DNA of 64,000 bases, from assembly GCA_019359215.1 (NCBI GenBank), contig JAHHHS010000014.1, forward strand, positions 1 to 64,000, written 5' to 3'. Positions 37,201 to 47,485 of the stretch are shown one piece after another; within the stretch, counting starts at the first letter, position 1, and every line of letters begins with the position of its first letter. The notes beneath the pieces are model-generated. The model had not been told where the DNA came from. It did no database searches and saw only the letters and a program-made list of their open reading frames with translations. This DNA is from Nostoc indistinguendum CM1-VF10. GTDB lineage: Bacteria; Cyanobacteriota; Cyanobacteriia; Cyanobacteriales; Nostocaceae. The position numbers and the translations under genes are program-made.

Positions 37201-37919
37201 GTGTTAACGGTGTTTTTTAGTTCTAGAATTTCGCCTTTAACATTGACAGTGATTTTTTTGGATAAGTCACCATTTGCGATCGCAGTGGCAACTTCGGCAA
37301 TATTGCGAACTTGTCCGGTGAGATTACCCGCCATCAAGTTAACGTTATCAGTCAAATCTTTCCAAGTGCCAGCAACGCCTTGCACTTCGGCTTGAACGCC
37401 CAACTTTCCTTCAGTTCCTACTTCACGCGCAACCCGCGTTACTTCCGATGCAAAAGAACCGAGCCGATCTACCATCGTGTTGACGATATTAGCAGTTTGG
37501 AGAAACTCTCCTTGGAGGGGTCTGCCTTCAATTTCTGTAGCGATCGTTTGCGATAAGTCACCATTAGCGACTGACCGAATTACACGAGTAGTTTCAGCTG
37601 TTGGTTGAACTAAATCTGTAATTAGAGTATTGACAGAAGTTACACAATCTGACCAAGAACCTTGAACATCTCCGAGAGAGGCGCGATCGGCTATTTTGCC
37701 TTCTTTGCCGACAACGTTACCAATCCGTTGTAGTTCAGTCGCCATCCGCTCATTCTGGTAAATAATATCATTGAGCGTATCAGCTATTTTGCCCGCCACA
37801 CCCGTATGGTCTATGGGCATCCGAGCAGAAAAGTCACCCTGTTTAACAGCATTCAGCGTTCTTAGTAGCTGATTTAAATCTAGATTGTCGCTGTCTCTAG
37901 TTAACTGTTCGGTCGCCAT
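31299..37919 (-). CDS. Giant cytosolic poly-HAMP hybrid histidine kinase with three receiver domains
   Basis: 2206 residues and no membrane helix or signal peptide. Residues 1-155 hold diverged HAMP-like units. Residues 156-1259 are twelve consecutive 92-residue repeats, each with [20 protein letters not shown], AxGDLSKKI and NTMVDQL. A GAF domain follows at about 1280-1425, a long coiled coil at 1430-1525, then the kinase core with phosphoacceptor His1538 in [13 protein letters not shown] and an ATPase domain ([16 protein letters not shown]). The C-terminus has three receivers: [23 protein letters not shown] and [12 protein letters not shown]. This layout resembles fungal group III (Nik1/Os-1) osmosensing kinases, which have fewer repeats. 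It should sense an intracellular signal through the HAMP stack. Neighbour: an SDR gene 44 bases downstream. Confidence 0.93.
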   Translation of the reverse strand: MATEQLTRDSDNLDLNQLLRTLNAVKQGDFSARMPIDHTGVAGKIADTLNDIIYQNERMATELQRIGNVVGKEGKIADRASLGDVQGSWSDCVTSVNTLITDLVQPTAETTRVIRSVANGDLSQTIATEIEGRPLQGEFLQTANIVNTMVDRLGSFASEVTRVAREVGTEGKLGVQAEVQGVAGTWKDLTDNVNLMAGNLTGQVRNIAEVATAIANGDLSKKITVNVKGEILELKNTVNTMVDQLNSFASEVTRVAREVGTEGKLGVQAEVKGVAGTWKDLTDNVNLMAGNLTAQVRNIAEVTTAVANGDLSKKITVNVKGEILELKNTVNIMVDQLNSFASEVTRVAREVGAEGKLGGQAEVRGVAGTWKDLTDSVNFMAGSLTAQVRNIAEVTTAVANGDLSKKITVDVKGEILELKNTINTMVDQLNSFASEVTRVAREVGTEGKLGVQAEVRGVAGTWKDLTDNVNLMAGNLTGQVRNIAEVATAIANGDLSKKITVDVRGEIFELKNTINIMVDQLSSFASEVTRVAREVGSEGKLGVQADVRGVAGTWKDLTDSVNFMAGSLTAQVRNIAEVTTAVATGDLSKKITVDVKGEILELKNTINTMVDQLNSFASEVTRVAREVGSEGKLGVQAEVRGVAGTWKDLTDSVNFMAGSLTAQVRNIAEVTTAVATGDLSKKITVDVKGEILELKNTINTMVDQLSSFASEVTRVAREVGTEGKLGVQAEVKDVAGTWKDLTDSVNFMAGSLTAQVRNIAEVTTAIANGDLSKKITVAVKGEILELKNTINIMVDQLNSFASEVTRVAREVGSEGKLGVQADVRGVAGTWKDLTDSVNFMAGSLTAQVRNIATVTTAVANGDLSKKISVDVKGEILELKNTINTMVDQLNSFASEVTRVAREVGTEGKLGVQAEVKGVAGTWKDLTESVNFMAGSLTAQVRNIAEVTTAVANGDLSKKITVDVKGEIQELKNTINTMVDQLNSFASEVTRVAREVGTEGKLGVQAYVRGVAGTWKDLTDNVNSMAGNLTGQVRNIAEVTKAVANGDLSKKITVDARGEILDLKNTTNTMVDQLSSFASEVTRVAREVGTEGKLGGQAQVQGVAGTWKDLTDNVNSMAGNLTAQVRGIARVVTAVANGDLKRKLMLDAKGEIETLAETINEMIDTLATFANQVTTVAREVGIEGKLGGQARVPGAAGTWKDLTDNVNELAATLTTQLRAIAEVATAVTKGDLTRSIAVEALGEVAILKDNINQMIANLRETTQKNTEQDWLKTNLAKFTRMLQGQRDLETVSKLILSELAPLVGAQHGVFFLMESGENIPYLKLISSYAYRERRHLANRFHLGEGLVGQCALEKERILLTDVPSDYVRITSGLGESSPLNAVVLPVLFEGQVTAVIELASFRRFSEIHLTFFDQLTESIAIVLNTIAASMRTEELLKQSQSLAEELQVQQNELRETNKRLEQQAQSLKTSEDLLKGQQEELQQTNTELEEKAELLAIQKQEVERKNREIEQARLSLEEKAEQLALSSKYKSEFLANMSHELRTPLNSLLILAKLLSDNIDHNLTAKQVEYSQTIYSAGNDLLALINDILDLAKIESGTMSIDMTQMPLTELGDQIERTFRQIAQSKGLAFAIEFIPELPPTIYTDVKRLQQVLKNLLSNAFKFTERGEVRLQIAVAKQGWSKDQVTLNRAQNVIAFSVSDTGIGIAPDKQKVIFEAFQQADGSTSRRYGGTGLGLSISREIARLFGGEIKLVSQPGQGSTFTFFFPQLIPEPSISKLFPTPGSPLLAPHPALATQDGQNAPLATPLLSDDRAVIERGDRVLLIVEDDVNFARILLDMAQQQGFKVITAQTGSTGLMLAQQFQPSAILLDIRLPEMDGWTVLDRLKHDPNTRHIPVHIMTVEEGRQRGLQLGAIAYLQKPLTSETISEALTKIKGFVERQVKNLLVVEDDDTQRLSIVELIGNSDVATTAVGTGAAALEAIGSQHFDCLVLDLGLPDMTGFELIEQIKLLPHGRNLPIIVYTGREISKAQETELRRIAETIIIKDVRSPERLLDETALFLHRVQANLPAPKREILEQLHSIDHLLAGKKALIVDDDVRNIFALTSMLERYQIQVLYAENGREGITLLETTPDIDVVLMDVMMPEMDGYETTRLIRENEQFKSLPIIALTAKAMQGDREKCIEAGASDYITKPVDTEQLLSLLRVWLYR
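34143..37454. repeat. Twelve 276-base tandem repeats inside the hybrid kinase gene
   Basis: Coding repeats in phase with the 92-residue HAMP-type unit; adjacent copies are very similar at both DNA and protein level, with the last two (34143-34694) the most diverged. Such near-identical tandem DNA is expected to gain and lose units by recombination. Confidence 0.88.
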
Positions 37920-37959
37920 AGCCCTATCTCTAAAGAATTTACTTGGTTTTTGTGTTTAA

Positions 37960-38122
37960 GAGGATGTTTGAAAAGTCCTCATCTTGATAGCAAAACGTTT
38001 TAGATCCCCCTAAATCCCCCTTAAAAAGGGGGGAACCGGAATCAGAGTCCCCCTTTTTAAGGGGGGTTAGGGGGGAGCAATAAGTGCCTAAAATCACAGC
38101 CAACCACTTTTCAAACAACCTC
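37960..38122. mobile_element. 163-bp MITE-like element
   Basis: Terminal inverted repeats of 17 bases with one mismatch: GAGGATGTTTGAAAAGT (37960-37976) and ACTTTTCAAACAACCTC (38106-38122). The interior has a second palindrome with CCCCCTTAAAAAGGGG and CCCCCTTTTTAAGGGG blocks. Flanks read TTTAA and TAAAG, compatible with a TA or TAA target duplication. No ORF. Confidence 0.7.
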
Positions 38123-39144
38123 TAAAGAAGACTTTTTCAAAGCAGAGAGTTGATCGTAACTCTCATTAGTGCTTTTAGCTTTTTTGATACTCCCCATAGC
38201 AAAAAAATTTTATAATCTGATTACCTTGGGGTACCTGGTTATTTTATGGTCAAATGTTCGCAGTAATGACTATGCATAGCACAAAGGTTAGTGAAGCTAA
38301 GTTTAAATCTAACTCTTGACTGAGGGCAATCAGCTTTACTGCGAGTTGTGTAAAACTTTTAGTGAGGTTAATTTGTTTAACTTTAAATAACCAAAATGCT
38401 ATTTTAGTTGTATAGATAATAATCAAGTTTGCCTTTTACTTTGTTGTTATCTTAAATTAGTTACTCAATATGTCGGGTTGCACCTGTAAAGCGTACTAAC
38501 TCTAATCATAACGGGGAAATAGTTAAAATTTATCAAGGGGCAACGTAAGAGAGCAGACAAGAAGTTCGCTATCGGTGTAGCGTCTCCCTAGTGGTCTGTC
38601 AACTTAAGTTTGAAGGGTAAACGCAGACGCGCAGCGACAAAGCAGCGCAGTCTTCTCCCAAAGGGCTTGCCGCAGGCTACCACAGAGGCGCAGAGGGCAC
38701 AGAGTCAACCCCTTCTCCGGCAAAGATGCTGCCCTGCGCGTAGCTTGCTTCCCCGGAGAGGTAGGGGGAATTCAAAATAACAATCCCCATAAATAAATTT
38801 AGTTGCTCTGTATCCTTTTATTATTCTGCCATAGAAAAATCATCTTTAAGAAGTGTCTCACCAAGGATTGTTATCTTGACAGACTAGACCGCAAGGCGGA
38901 AGTCAAAAGTCAAAATGAATACAGCGTAGGCGTTTCGTTAATTTGGAATGGGTTGTTTATGGAAGTCGGTGGGAAACTCCATCCCCAGGTGTCTGTAAAG
39001 GGATAGCCGCCCGTCGACTTGGGGCATTGGGCATTGGTAAGCTAATGAGCATTTAAGTTGCATAAACCCAGGGCTGAAGGCCTTACCACAAGCGAGTCAG
39101 TCTGGAAAAATGAATGACGATTAGCTTAACTCTTCCCCATGCCT
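38123..39144. other. Long non-coding region, repeats and a possible structured RNA
   Basis: 38123-38580 is AT-rich with no recognised element. 38580-38790 holds REP-like sequence (CAGCGACAAAGCAGCGCAG, CTCCGG...CCGGAG). 38860-39144 is less AT-rich and contains AAACTCCATCCCC near 38972, the same 12-mer that begins the terminator hairpin at 39145. A 67-codon frame from 38803 shows no protein character. The region between 39181 and 39499 is AT-rich and would hold signals after the beta-barrel gene. Confidence 0.45.
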
Positions 39145-39180
39145 AAAAACTCCATCCCGCAAGTGGCGTGGAGTTTTTTA
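39145..39180 (+). terminator. Rho-independent terminator without an obvious upstream gene
   Basis: AAAAACTCCA and TGGAGTTTTT pair around TCCCGCAAGTGGCG, which can pair further, followed by a T-run. No plus-strand protein gene precedes it, so it may end a non-coding transcript; the A-run and T-run also allow it to work on the minus strand. Confidence 0.6.
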
Positions 39181-39499
39181 TTTCCGTCTTGTGCTACTAT
39201 TAGGACACTGTAGCGAAGTTTACCTACCTTTAACGTCGTTTCACCTAGCATTTCTGGAATGAGATTAATCTTTTCCATGAGTAATATCTTTTACGCATAT
39301 TCAAAATTGGCCCTTTTACTTTAAAAGAAACTATTGAAAAATAGCCAATATAATTATTATAAAAATCATAAATGCAAATAATTAAAAAAATAGATCATAT
39401 CTGAGTATGGATACTCAGATATGACAGAATGAGTTACTATTACGGCTAGCAAATATCATTGCTTTAGCTTACGAATAAGCTGTTTTCTAGCTCGTAATG

Positions 39500-40012
39500 T
39501 TAGAAACGATAGCCTAATCCGGCTTGGAAGCTGACGGCATCAGCATCACTATTTCTGTAAGCGTCTATAGCCCATTTAGTATCGCCATAGGCAATGACAT
39601 TATTCCTAACTTCTGATTCAATACCAAGGGTGACTACAGGCGCATTTTGATTGCCTAATGGGGTTTTTTGACCTTCATCAGTTACAAAAGAATAACCACC
39701 ACCGAAGTAAAGGTTAGTGTTTCTGGCGATGGGCGCATCGTAAGTCACTATGGGCATAATTGCGGCAGCATCACCACCATACAGCAAAGAACCCCGGACT
39801 GAAACGGGCGCATTGGGAAGGGCGTAACGTCCTTGAATATTACCACCAAATTGTGCTTCATCGTTTCCTTGTCCGCCACTGGTTGCACCAACGGCAACAC
39901 CAGCACCGATGTAGTTAGCGTTTGTACCAGCTGTTTGAGCAGAAGCAATTCCTGCCGAGAGGACAATGGAAGCAACAGCGAGTGCAGAGGCAGCTAATTT
40001 TGTAAGTTTCAT
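39500..40012 (-). CDS. Small outer-membrane beta-barrel protein
   Basis: 170 residues from ATG 40012 (MKLTKLAASALAVASIVLSA, signal peptide with cleavage after IASA); a longer in-frame start at 40045 would put residues before the signal peptide and is less likely. The mature part alternates polar and hydrophobic residues in strands (YIGAGVAVGA, GNIQGRYAL, NLYFGGGYSF) and ends with aromatic Phe in GLGYRF, the usual signal for insertion by the BAM complex. Probably an 8-strand OmpA/porin-like barrel. No ligand can be named. Confidence 0.72.
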   Translation of the reverse strand: MKLTKLAASALAVASIVLSAGIASAQTAGTNANYIGAGVAVGATSGGQGNDEAQFGGNIQGRYALPNAPVSVRGSLLYGGDAAAIMPIVTYDAPIARNTNLYFGGGYSFVTDEGQKTPLGNQNAPVVTLGIESEVRNNVIAYGDTKWAIDAYRNSDADAVSFQAGLGYRF

Positions 40013-40154
40013 AGAATTCTTCTCACTAGAGTTAGGTAAAATCAATATTCTCTAGTACTAGAATCTCTTTTTTTACAAAATGTAACCTCGCACACCTGGT
40101 TCACCCAAGTGGCTGAATTATTTCTCACCCACCTGGGTGTACTAGGGACTTCCG

Positions 40155-41759
40155 TTATTTCTTTAAAAAGCGTTGACGTAGACGAGATATAAAAGTATTC
40201 ACCTCTGGTATTTTCATTGATAAAGCGATCGCAGCAAACACTGCAACTCCCACGAAGCCAGATACACACAACTGCAACACCAGAATCAGTAAACCCGTTT
40301 TACCTAACAATTGTTGAGAACCAACCAAAGTCCCATAGCTTGCTACCCCAGCTACCAAGCTACCAGCAGTCAAACCCAAAATCGGCAAACTCCACTCGCG
40401 CCAAGGTAAACCATTGAGTTTGCGATCGAGTAACCACAACAGCATCAACATTGAACTGCAATTTACACCTACTGTTGCTAACACCAAACCGGGAGCGCCA
40501 AAAGGTTTAACGAAAAACCAATCTAATAAAATGTTGAGGAAGATATTAAAAATACTGACGCGAAAAGGTGTCTGTCCATCGCCTAAAGCATAAAACACCC
40601 GCACCAAAACATCACGCCCTAAATAGACAAACATCCCAATTCCATAAGCGACTAGCAAGGATGAAACTAGCTGTGTGGCTTCTGGCTTGAAAGCACCACG
40701 TTCATACACCACCCGCACAATAGGTACAGATAATGCCACCATCAGCGCCCCTAGCGGTAACATGGTGAAGGCAGTGAGTAGCAGTCCTTGGCGAATGCGT
40801 AATTTTAAATCTGGCCAATTTTCGGGGCCTGCAAGTTTGGCAAATATTGGTAATAGGGGCAGCAAAATGATATTAGAAATAATCCCTAACGGAGTTTGAA
40901 CTAATAGATTTGCATAGTTAAATCCTGCCGCAGCACCAGGAATAGGGCTGGCAAAATATAAATCAGTGGCAACATTAATTGGCATCATTCCAGAGGAAAT
41001 TGTTGCCGGAGTCATGATTTTAATAACTTCTTGAACACCTGGGGATTTAAAATCAAACCGGAGGCGTAACGTACCTAATCCTAACCGCCATTGGACAATT
41101 AGCTGCACTAACCACTGGAGAATGGCTCCTGCTAAGGTTCCCCAAGCTAAAACCATTCCACCAATTAAAGCGTACTCTGGCTTAATAATGTCCTTGCCCA
41201 GTTGCATAGCCAAGATACCAAGACCGGCAACAACGGTAATGCTGGATAATAATGGACTAATGGAGAGTAGCCAATATTGATTGGCTGCATTTAGAGTACC
41301 AAAGCCAATGCCAATTAAACCGGCAAATAAAGCCATTGGTGCCATAATGCGGAGTTGTTGAATAGCGATCACTCTGGTTGCCTCTTCCAAGCCATAACCG
41401 ACTAAATCAACTATCGCATCCGCAAATAAAACTTGAGCCACTGTCACCAGCAACAGCAATCCAGCCACCAGCGTTGTCACGGTTTCCACTAAAGGGGCTG
41501 CTTCTTCTCGCCGCCGCTTGGCTAAAACGCTGACAACTGCACTGTGTAATGGGCCATTTACACCACCGAGTAAGATCAATAAAAAGCCAGGGATAATATA
41601 GGCGTAGCTATAGGCGGTAGCAGCAGCACCAACACCAAAAGCCGCAGCGATCGCTTGCTGCCGCACTAAGCCGAAGACTTTACTAATTAATGTGGCTGCG
41701 GCAACAATGCCAGCAATTCCAGCGAAAGAACGAGAGGGTTTTTGGTCTTGTTGTGTCAC
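40155..41759 (-). CDS. murJ: Lipid II flippase MurJ
   Basis: 534 residues from GTG 41759 (MTQQDQKPSRS); an ATG at 41834 in the same frame would add 25 residues unlike the family. Fourteen or so membrane helices of the MurJ/MviN family, with the N-terminal motif GIVAAATLISKVFGLVRQQA and the central-cavity Arg residues in FGLVRQQ and NGPLHSAVV. MurJ moves the peptidoglycan precursor lipid II across the cytoplasmic membrane. Transcribed alone on the minus strand, 142 bases ahead of the beta-barrel gene. Confidence 0.9.
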   Translation of the reverse strand: MTQQDQKPSRSFAGIAGIVAAATLISKVFGLVRQQAIAAAFGVGAAATAYSYAYIIPGFLLILLGGVNGPLHSAVVSVLAKRRREEAAPLVETVTTLVAGLLLLVTVAQVLFADAIVDLVGYGLEEATRVIAIQQLRIMAPMALFAGLIGIGFGTLNAANQYWLLSISPLLSSITVVAGLGILAMQLGKDIIKPEYALIGGMVLAWGTLAGAILQWLVQLIVQWRLGLGTLRLRFDFKSPGVQEVIKIMTPATISSGMMPINVATDLYFASPIPGAAAGFNYANLLVQTPLGIISNIILLPLLPIFAKLAGPENWPDLKLRIRQGLLLTAFTMLPLGALMVALSVPIVRVVYERGAFKPEATQLVSSLLVAYGIGMFVYLGRDVLVRVFYALGDGQTPFRVSIFNIFLNILLDWFFVKPFGAPGLVLATVGVNCSSMLMLLWLLDRKLNGLPWREWSLPILGLTAGSLVAGVASYGTLVGSQQLLGKTGLLILVLQLCVSGFVGVAVFAAIALSMKIPEVNTFISRLRQRFLKK

Positions 41760-42209
41760 GAATATTACCCGACAACTCTTGCAGAGTGCATATTTTAAAA
41801 CATTTAACCTGAAATCGCGCAGTCTGTCAGGCAAATTTTAACAAATAGGTAATGAAGTTTATAGTCTCATAGCAATTATCTCAATTTCTAGACTCAATAC
41901 GACTTGTTCCTTCCCCTAATCCCTGCTCCCTGCTCCCCTGCCCTAAACGTGGTGAGATATTTTTTAGTTGGAAGTCCCTAAATAGGGCTAGAGATGCTTA
42001 CTACAAACCTTTAATTTATTTATGTCTTCCGTTGTATACAAACCAAAATTATTTTTAACCCATTACGAGGATAAATCAAGAAAGGGGAACTATAACAATA
42101 ACCATCTTCTGGGAAATAGTTGAACACTGCAAATGTCATATCTTTGACGTTAACCCAATGAAGTTTGGTATGAGGAATCATTATATAAAGACTACATAAA
42201 TCCAGAGCA
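41760..42209. other. Intergenic region, about 450 bases
   Basis: Divergent promoters of murJ and the GAF kinase are expected here. A 'tccctgctccctgctcccctgccc' tract lies at about 41920-41943. A minus-strand frame from 42232 to 42020 (containing VNVKDMTFAVFNYFPEDGYC) is protein-like in places but overlaps the kinase start and has no start signal; I do not call it. Confidence 0.5.
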
Positions 42210-45200
42210 ATGGAACCCAGTTCAAATTTCACGGAAAATCAACTTCTCTTGTCAAGCGCTCAACTTCAAGAGCAACTAGACCAACAAAAGGCTCTGGCGA
42301 GTGTAATTGTCCGAATTCGGGAGTCTCTTGACTTAGAAACAATTTTTCAAACTACCGTTACACAAGTGCGTCAGTTGCTAAATGCTGATCGTGTAGCAGT
42401 CTTCCAGTTTGACCATGAAAAAGATTGGGAAGGAGAATTTGTTTCTGAGGATGTTGCACTTGGCTGGGACTCAGCACTGGCAATAAAAGTTTATGACCAC
42501 TGCTTTGGAGAACAATTTGCTTCGAGTTATCAACAAGGTAGAGTGCAAGCAGTAGCAGATATTTACAAAGCGGGACTGAGTGATTGTCATGTGGCATTTT
42601 TGAGGAAATTTCAGGTACAGGCCAACCTCGTTGTCCCTCTATCGCGCCAGAAGGAACTGTGGGGATTGCTTTGCATTCATCAGTGCAGTGAGGCTCGTGA
42701 CTGGAAAGAATCAGAAATTGAGTTTATTCGTCAAATTGCTGACCATCTTACCGTTGCCATTCAACAAGCGAAGCACCTCCATGAAGTCCAATTGCAAGCC
42801 GCAGAATTGGCTCAAGCGGCTCAACGCGACCAAGTAATTGCTCGGATTGTCGATGAAATTCGCTCACCCCTTGATATTGAAACCATCTTTAAAACAACAA
42901 CTCAAGAAATACGCCACCTGCTGCAAGCTGACCGAGTTGCCATCTTTAGCTTCAATGACGATTGGAGTGGTAACTTCGTTGCTGAATCATTTACCGAAGG
43001 CTGGACTCCCTTAGTTGGTGTTCAGCCTGCGATCACTGATACTTATTTACAACAGACGCAAGGCGGACGTTACGCTCACAACCAGACATTTACAGTTAAT
43101 GACATTTACCAAGCCGGATTAACAAACTGCCATGTAACCCTATTGGAGCAATTTCAGGCAAAAGCCTTTGCAACAGCTCCCATTCTCCAAGGAGACAAAC
43201 TTTGGGGAGTCATTACTGCTTACCAAAATTCCTCACCCAGACAGTGGCAATCCTATGAAGTCGAATCACTCAGCAAAATCGGCACACAAATTGGTGTGGC
43301 AGTGCGACACCATAAGTTGCTCACATACGCTCAGTACCAAGCAGAGCAACAAAAGACATTAACTAACGTGATTACTCGAATTCGGGAATCTCTAGATTTA
43401 GATACAATCTTCCAAACTACTGTCACCGAGGCACGGAAAATGCTCCAAGCAGACAGAGTTGCAGTCTTTCGTTTTGATCCTCAAAAAGATTGGGAAGGAG
43501 AATTTATTTCTGAGGATGTTGTAGCTGAATGTAACTCGGTAATAACAGAAAAAGTTTATGATTATTGCTTCGGTGAAAACTTTGCAACCCTTTACGCGCA
43601 AGGTCGAGTAAATGCGATCGCTGACATTTATCAAGAAAAGTTCCCAGGTTGCTACATTCAAATCCTAGAAAAATTTCAAGTGCGGGCAAATCTGATCGCA
43701 CCTCTATTGAAAAAAGGTGAACTTTGGGGATTGCTGTGTATTCACCAATGCAATGCTCCTCGTCACTGGCAACCCTCTGAAATTGAATTTGCTAGTCAAA
43801 TAGCCGAGCAATTGGGAGTGGCATTAAAACAGGATTCTTATTTAAAGCAAGTTCAAATGCAGGTTGTCCAGTTAGCAGAAGCTACTGAACGGGAGAAAGC
43901 AATGGAACGGCAAGAATTGCTGGCTGCAACCATTGATAAAATCCGCCAGTCACTTGATATTAAAACTATTTTTAGAACCACTACTCACGCTGTGCGAGAG
44001 TTGCTCGAAGTCGAGCGAGTTGCAATCTACCGTTTCAACTCAGATTGGAGCGGTAAATTTGTAGCAGATTCTTTTAAAGATGGTTGGAAGCCTGTTTTAC
44101 AAGCTCAACCAATGATTATAGAAACTTTTGAAGACACAGACGACGATAACGAACTTCCGCGTAACGAAACCTTTGTTCCAATTCGGGAAGGTGAAAAATT
44201 ATGGGGATTATTAGTTGCTTATCAAAATTCCCAGCCGCGTTATTGGAAAGAGGAAGAAATTAATTTACTAGCTCAAGTAGGAGTGCAATTGGGAATTGCA
44301 ATTCAGCAAGCAGAATTACTCGAACAAACTAAACGTCAAACCTTAGAATTTACTCAAGCTCTGCAAGAATTAAAACAAACTCAGACTCGGTTAATTCAGG
44401 GTGAAAAGATGGCAGGATTAGGACAACTACTTGCTGGAGTTGCTCATGAAATCAATAATCCTGTGAGTTTTATTTTTGGCAATCTCATCCATTTAAATGA
44501 ATATACTCAAGAATTGCTGAATGTAGTGAAACTTTACCGTCAAAATTCCTCCCTTTCGCCAAGTTTCCAACAGCAAATTGACAAGACTGATTTGGATTTT
44601 CTCATCGAAGATTTGTCCAAAACCCTTGAGTCAATGAAAGTAGGCACAGAGCGCATCTGTGAGATTGTCCTATCACTGCGAAACTTTTCTCGTACAGATG
44701 AGGCTGAATTGAAGCCAGTAGACATTCATGAAGGATTGGATAGTACTTTGCTAATCTTAGGGCATCGGCTCAAAAACAATAATCAACGTCCAGCTATTGA
44801 AATTATGAAAGAATATGCTATTTTAGGTTTGCTCGAATGCTATCCAGCGCAATTAAATCAAGTGTTTATGAATCTTCTAAGTAACAGTATTGATGCATTA
44901 GAGGAAAAATTTAAAACTATACAGCAAAGGTATTTAAAGTTATCCCAAAGGTGCCCAAAAATACCTTTAACTATCTGGATTAGTACGCAAGCCGTTAATA
45001 ATCTGATTGTAATTAGAATAGCGGATAATGGTCTGGGGATTCCAGAAGAGGTGCGATCGCATATATTCGATCCCTTCTTCACTACCAAAGCACCAGGTAA
45101 AGGTACGGGGTTAGGATTATCTATCAGCCACCAAATAATAGTTGAAAAACATCATGGTCAGATTAAATGCTCCTCTAAACCAGGAGAAGGAACAGAGTTT

Positions 45201-45227
45201 TTAATTGAAATTCCCACGGATAATTGA
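42210..45227 (+). CDS. Four-GAF histidine kinase with cyanobacteriochrome-like motifs
   Basis: 1005 residues. GAF1 (about 28-188), GAF2 (205-370), GAF3 (384-545) and a shortened GAF4 (570-703). GAF1 has Cys126-His127 in [15 protein letters not shown] and GAF2 has Cys307-His308 in [18 protein letters not shown], both in the position of the bilin-attachment Cys of cyanobacteriochromes. GAF2 also carries [10 protein letters not shown] and [11 protein letters not shown], as in red/green types. GAF3 has Cys481-Tyr482. GAF4 lacks the Cys helix. The kinase core has His746 in [10 protein letters not shown] and G2 [10 protein letters not shown]. No membrane helix, so probably a soluble light or redox sensor. 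No response regulator is adjacent. Start ATG 42210 has no strong ribosome site. Confidence 0.88.
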   Translation: MEPSSNFTENQLLLSSAQLQEQLDQQKALASVIVRIRESLDLETIFQTTVTQVRQLLNADRVAVFQFDHEKDWEGEFVSEDVALGWDSALAIKVYDHCFGEQFASSYQQGRVQAVADIYKAGLSDCHVAFLRKFQVQANLVVPLSRQKELWGLLCIHQCSEARDWKESEIEFIRQIADHLTVAIQQAKHLHEVQLQAAELAQAAQRDQVIARIVDEIRSPLDIETIFKTTTQEIRHLLQADRVAIFSFNDDWSGNFVAESFTEGWTPLVGVQPAITDTYLQQTQGGRYAHNQTFTVNDIYQAGLTNCHVTLLEQFQAKAFATAPILQGDKLWGVITAYQNSSPRQWQSYEVESLSKIGTQIGVAVRHHKLLTYAQYQAEQQKTLTNVITRIRESLDLDTIFQTTVTEARKMLQADRVAVFRFDPQKDWEGEFISEDVVAECNSVITEKVYDYCFGENFATLYAQGRVNAIADIYQEKFPGCYIQILEKFQVRANLIAPLLKKGELWGLLCIHQCNAPRHWQPSEIEFASQIAEQLGVALKQDSYLKQVQMQVVQLAEATEREKAMERQELLAATIDKIRQSLDIKTIFRTTTHAVRELLEVERVAIYRFNSDWSGKFVADSFKDGWKPVLQAQPMIIETFEDTDDDNELPRNETFVPIREGEKLWGLLVAYQNSQPRYWKEEEINLLAQVGVQLGIAIQQAELLEQTKRQTLEFTQALQELKQTQTRLIQGEKMAGLGQLLAGVAHEINNPVSFIFGNLIHLNEYTQELLNVVKLYRQNSSLSPSFQQQIDKTDLDFLIEDLSKTLESMKVGTERICEIVLSLRNFSRTDEAELKPVDIHEGLDSTLLILGHRLKNNNQRPAIEIMKEYAILGLLECYPAQLNQVFMNLLSNSIDALEEKFKTIQQRYLKLSQRCPKIPLTIWISTQAVNNLIVIRIADNGLGIPEEVRSHIFDPFFTTKAPGKGTGLGLSISHQIIVEKHHGQIKCSSKPGEGTEFLIEIPTDN

Positions 45228-45260
45228 TATCTATGTTTTTAGGCTCAACGTTGAGATTTT

Positions 45261-45767
45261 TTACTTACAACCTAAACTATCTCGCGTTGACATACCCGTA
45301 ACCGGATTTACCCCATCGGCCCTTTCACACATTAGCGACACTTGATAACGGTCAATTAAAGCGTCGGTAAAATCAGCGCCTGTAATTTCGGCATCATAAA
45401 AACGGCTACGGGTCAAAGTGGCTTCTGTAAAAATGGCATTTTTCAGGTTAGCACCATCCATAGTCACGCGATCGACTAAAGCGCCTGCTAGATTCGCACC
45501 TTCCAAATTTGCTTTCAACAAAACTCCTTTAGTGAGAATTGCATTGGTTAAATTCGCTCCTTGAAAATTCGTCCCCCGCATTTCTGCTGCTACAAAAGTC
45601 ACACCTGCCAAATCAGCGTGAGAAAAATCACGATTTTCTAAATTTATATTGTTGTAATTGATTGTGTTTATCTGAGCAAAAGCAGGTTTTGGATTAAGTA
45701 TTACCCACCCAAATGCCAGTATCAAAATTACAATCAAACCCAAAAGTCGCAGTAAAATCTTTTTCAT
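45261..45767 (-). CDS. Secreted or lumenal pentapeptide-repeat protein
   Basis: 168 residues. A hydrophobic N-terminus ([20 protein letters not shown]) is followed by PAFAQ, a signal peptide cleavage site, so the protein is exported to the periplasm or thylakoid lumen. About 15 consecutive A(D/N)LxG-type units follow ([36 protein letters not shown]), forming a right-handed quadrilateral beta-helix. The end carries two cysteines (LMCERADG and DSLGCK) that could form a disulfide. Function unknown. Convergent with the four-GAF kinase. Confidence 0.87.
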   Translation of the reverse strand: MKKILLRLLGLIVILILAFGWVILNPKPAFAQINTINYNNINLENRDFSHADLAGVTFVAAEMRGTNFQGANLTNAILTKGVLLKANLEGANLAGALVDRVTMDGANLKNAIFTEATLTRSRFYDAEITGADFTDALIDRYQVSLMCERADGVNPVTGMSTRDSLGCK

Positions 45768-45817
45768 AACTTTATTATTTATCAGCAGTCCTTTGTCATT
45801 AGCCGCTTGTCATTTAA

Positions 45818-45847
45818 CCAATGACTAATGACTAATGACTAATGACT
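45818..45847. repeat. TAATGAC tandem heptamer repeat
   Basis: Four tandem units, ending 6 bases before the stop codon of the LCP gene on the minus strand. Confidence 0.85.
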
Positions 45848-45852
45848 CTTGA

Positions 45853-47388
45853 CTATTTCCAATCTTTACCAATCCGAATTGTGAGATCAGATTCTAAATC
45901 ACCAATCGCCGCTACCTCAATTTGACCCAAGCCTAAGACTTTTTGCAAATCAACTCCAACTCGTCGGTTGCCTTTTTGGACAACAATCTGAGTTTGGCGT
46001 TGGGTATCTGGCCAATCAGGCACTTTGTAAATATTAGTAAACCCTTTCTGTTTCAGATAAGCAATAACTTTTTCAGTTAGCTGAGGTTGATTGGAAGCAT
46101 TTTGAATAGCAATTTTGAGGTTAGGAACCTGACGCATATCTGGTTTTAGACCAGGTACATTTACCCCAACATAATCATTCAACAGGCTCTGTTGTCCAGT
46201 CATATTTAGCCAATAGCTATCAGGGTCTTTGCTAAAACGGCTAAACGTACCAGGCAACACGGTCATTTGGAAATTATCCCGATCCAAGTTGAGGCCGAAA
46301 TTTACCAACGCCATCATTTCTTCCATCTTCAGGTTGGTATCAAAGTATTTTCGCATCAAGCGAGTTAATTGAGGCAACCTGGGTAAGACGGTAGGACTAT
46401 TTAAGCGTTGCAGCAATGCTGCTGTTAGTGCTTGCTGACGCTGCACTCTCGGTAAATCTCCCAAACCTGGTTCGCGGAATCGGGCAAACTGTTCTGCTTG
46501 TTCGCCGTTGAGGGTTTGCCAGCCACTGACTAAATTAATCGACAGCCGACTGCTAGAGTCTTTATATTCCATTGATTGGGGAACAAAGACTTCTACTCCG
46601 CCTAAGTGATCGACTAACTGCCGTAAGCCACTGGTAGAAATACGGATATAGCGATCGATTGGGGCATTGTTTAAGGTACGGCTAACTACCCGTGCAGCCA
46701 AGACTGGGCCGCCTTTGGCATTGGCATCAGATACCTTAGTTAATCCCTTTTCTCCCTTTTCTGGGATGGCGATCATCGTATCTCTAGGAATGGAAAGCAC
46801 CCGCACAGATTTTTCACTAGGGTTGAGCCGTACCAGTAGCATCGTGTCACTTTTCCCAGCAAAGCTTTCTGGTGAACCATCAACAGTACCGCTAACTGGT
46901 TCAATCCCCATAATTAAAATATTCATCGGTCGTGAAAGCTGGTACTGGGAGAGTTTGCTCCATAACTCCCCTGGTAATGGTATTTTTACCTCGTCTTGAG
47001 CAGTTCCCAAATCTTCATCTGTTCGATCTAGATTGCTCCATAACGGAGTCCAAAGAGCTAAGGTTGATACCAGTAACCCAGATAAGACGACGCCGATGAC
47101 AACCGTCATGATCCATAACAGCCATCGAGGCATGGTTAAGCCCAGCCTCTCGTAAAGCTGATTGGGAATTGCACCCATTGATTCGACGACGCTACGATTG
47201 GGATGCGCTAGCGGGTTTAGTTCGACATCCTCCTCCTCTGAATCAGCTACTGGTGCAGCTGTTACTTGATTTTCCGTTCGTTGACTTTGCTGCGATCGCA
47301 CCTCAGTTTCAAATTCTGCAACTTGCTGAGATCCAAGCGGATTTTCCGACCATTCGACTTGTTTTATCACAATTATCTCCCCACTCAA
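45853..47388 (-). CDS. LytR-CpsA-Psr (LCP) family glycopolymer transferase
   Basis: 511 residues. About 90 cytoplasmic residues with a disordered Glu-rich part, one membrane helix (WLLWIMTVVIGVVLSGLLVS), then the LCP domain from about 155 to 310. This has the motifs SDTMLLVRLNP, VRVLSIPRDTMIAI and ARFREPGLGDLPRVQRQQ, whose Asp and Arg residues bind the polyprenyl pyrophosphate. A LytR_C domain follows near residues 400-480 (KIAIQNASNQPQLTEKV). LCP enzymes attach glycopolymers to peptidoglycan. The neighbouring divergent gene makes GDP-mannose, which fits an envelope polysaccharide role. Confidence 0.9.
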   Translation of the reverse strand: MSGEIIVIKQVEWSENPLGSQQVAEFETEVRSQQSQRTENQVTAAPVADSEEEDVELNPLAHPNRSVVESMGAIPNQLYERLGLTMPRWLLWIMTVVIGVVLSGLLVSTLALWTPLWSNLDRTDEDLGTAQDEVKIPLPGELWSKLSQYQLSRPMNILIMGIEPVSGTVDGSPESFAGKSDTMLLVRLNPSEKSVRVLSIPRDTMIAIPEKGEKGLTKVSDANAKGGPVLAARVVSRTLNNAPIDRYIRISTSGLRQLVDHLGGVEVFVPQSMEYKDSSSRLSINLVSGWQTLNGEQAEQFARFREPGLGDLPRVQRQQALTAALLQRLNSPTVLPRLPQLTRLMRKYFDTNLKMEEMMALVNFGLNLDRDNFQMTVLPGTFSRFSKDPDSYWLNMTGQQSLLNDYVGVNVPGLKPDMRQVPNLKIAIQNASNQPQLTEKVIAYLKQKGFTNIYKVPDWPDTQRQTQIVVQKGNRRVGVDLQKVLGLGQIEVAAIGDLESDLTIRIGKDWK

Positions 47389-47485
47389 CCACTCCCTAAA
47401 GGTATGTTAATCCAAGCTACAAATATTGCCAGTGGAAAAGCTCACTGTAAACTTGTAATGTTCTTCGGTAGGCGTGTATGACAAC

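Noticed and set aside
34000..37500. Many plus-strand ORFs of 60-90 codons with similar sequence ([14 protein letters not shown] type)
   Set aside because: They are antisense shadows of the 92-residue repeats of the giant kinase and repeat with the same 276-base period.
38803..39006. 67-codon plus-strand ORF
   Set aside because: No ribosome site, no domain or composition of a real protein; lies in repeat-like DNA.
42020..42232. 70-codon minus-strand ORF (contains VNVKDMTFAVFNYFPEDGYC)
   Set aside because: Overlaps the start of the four-GAF kinase, has no ribosome site and no recognised family; could be a relic but not supported.
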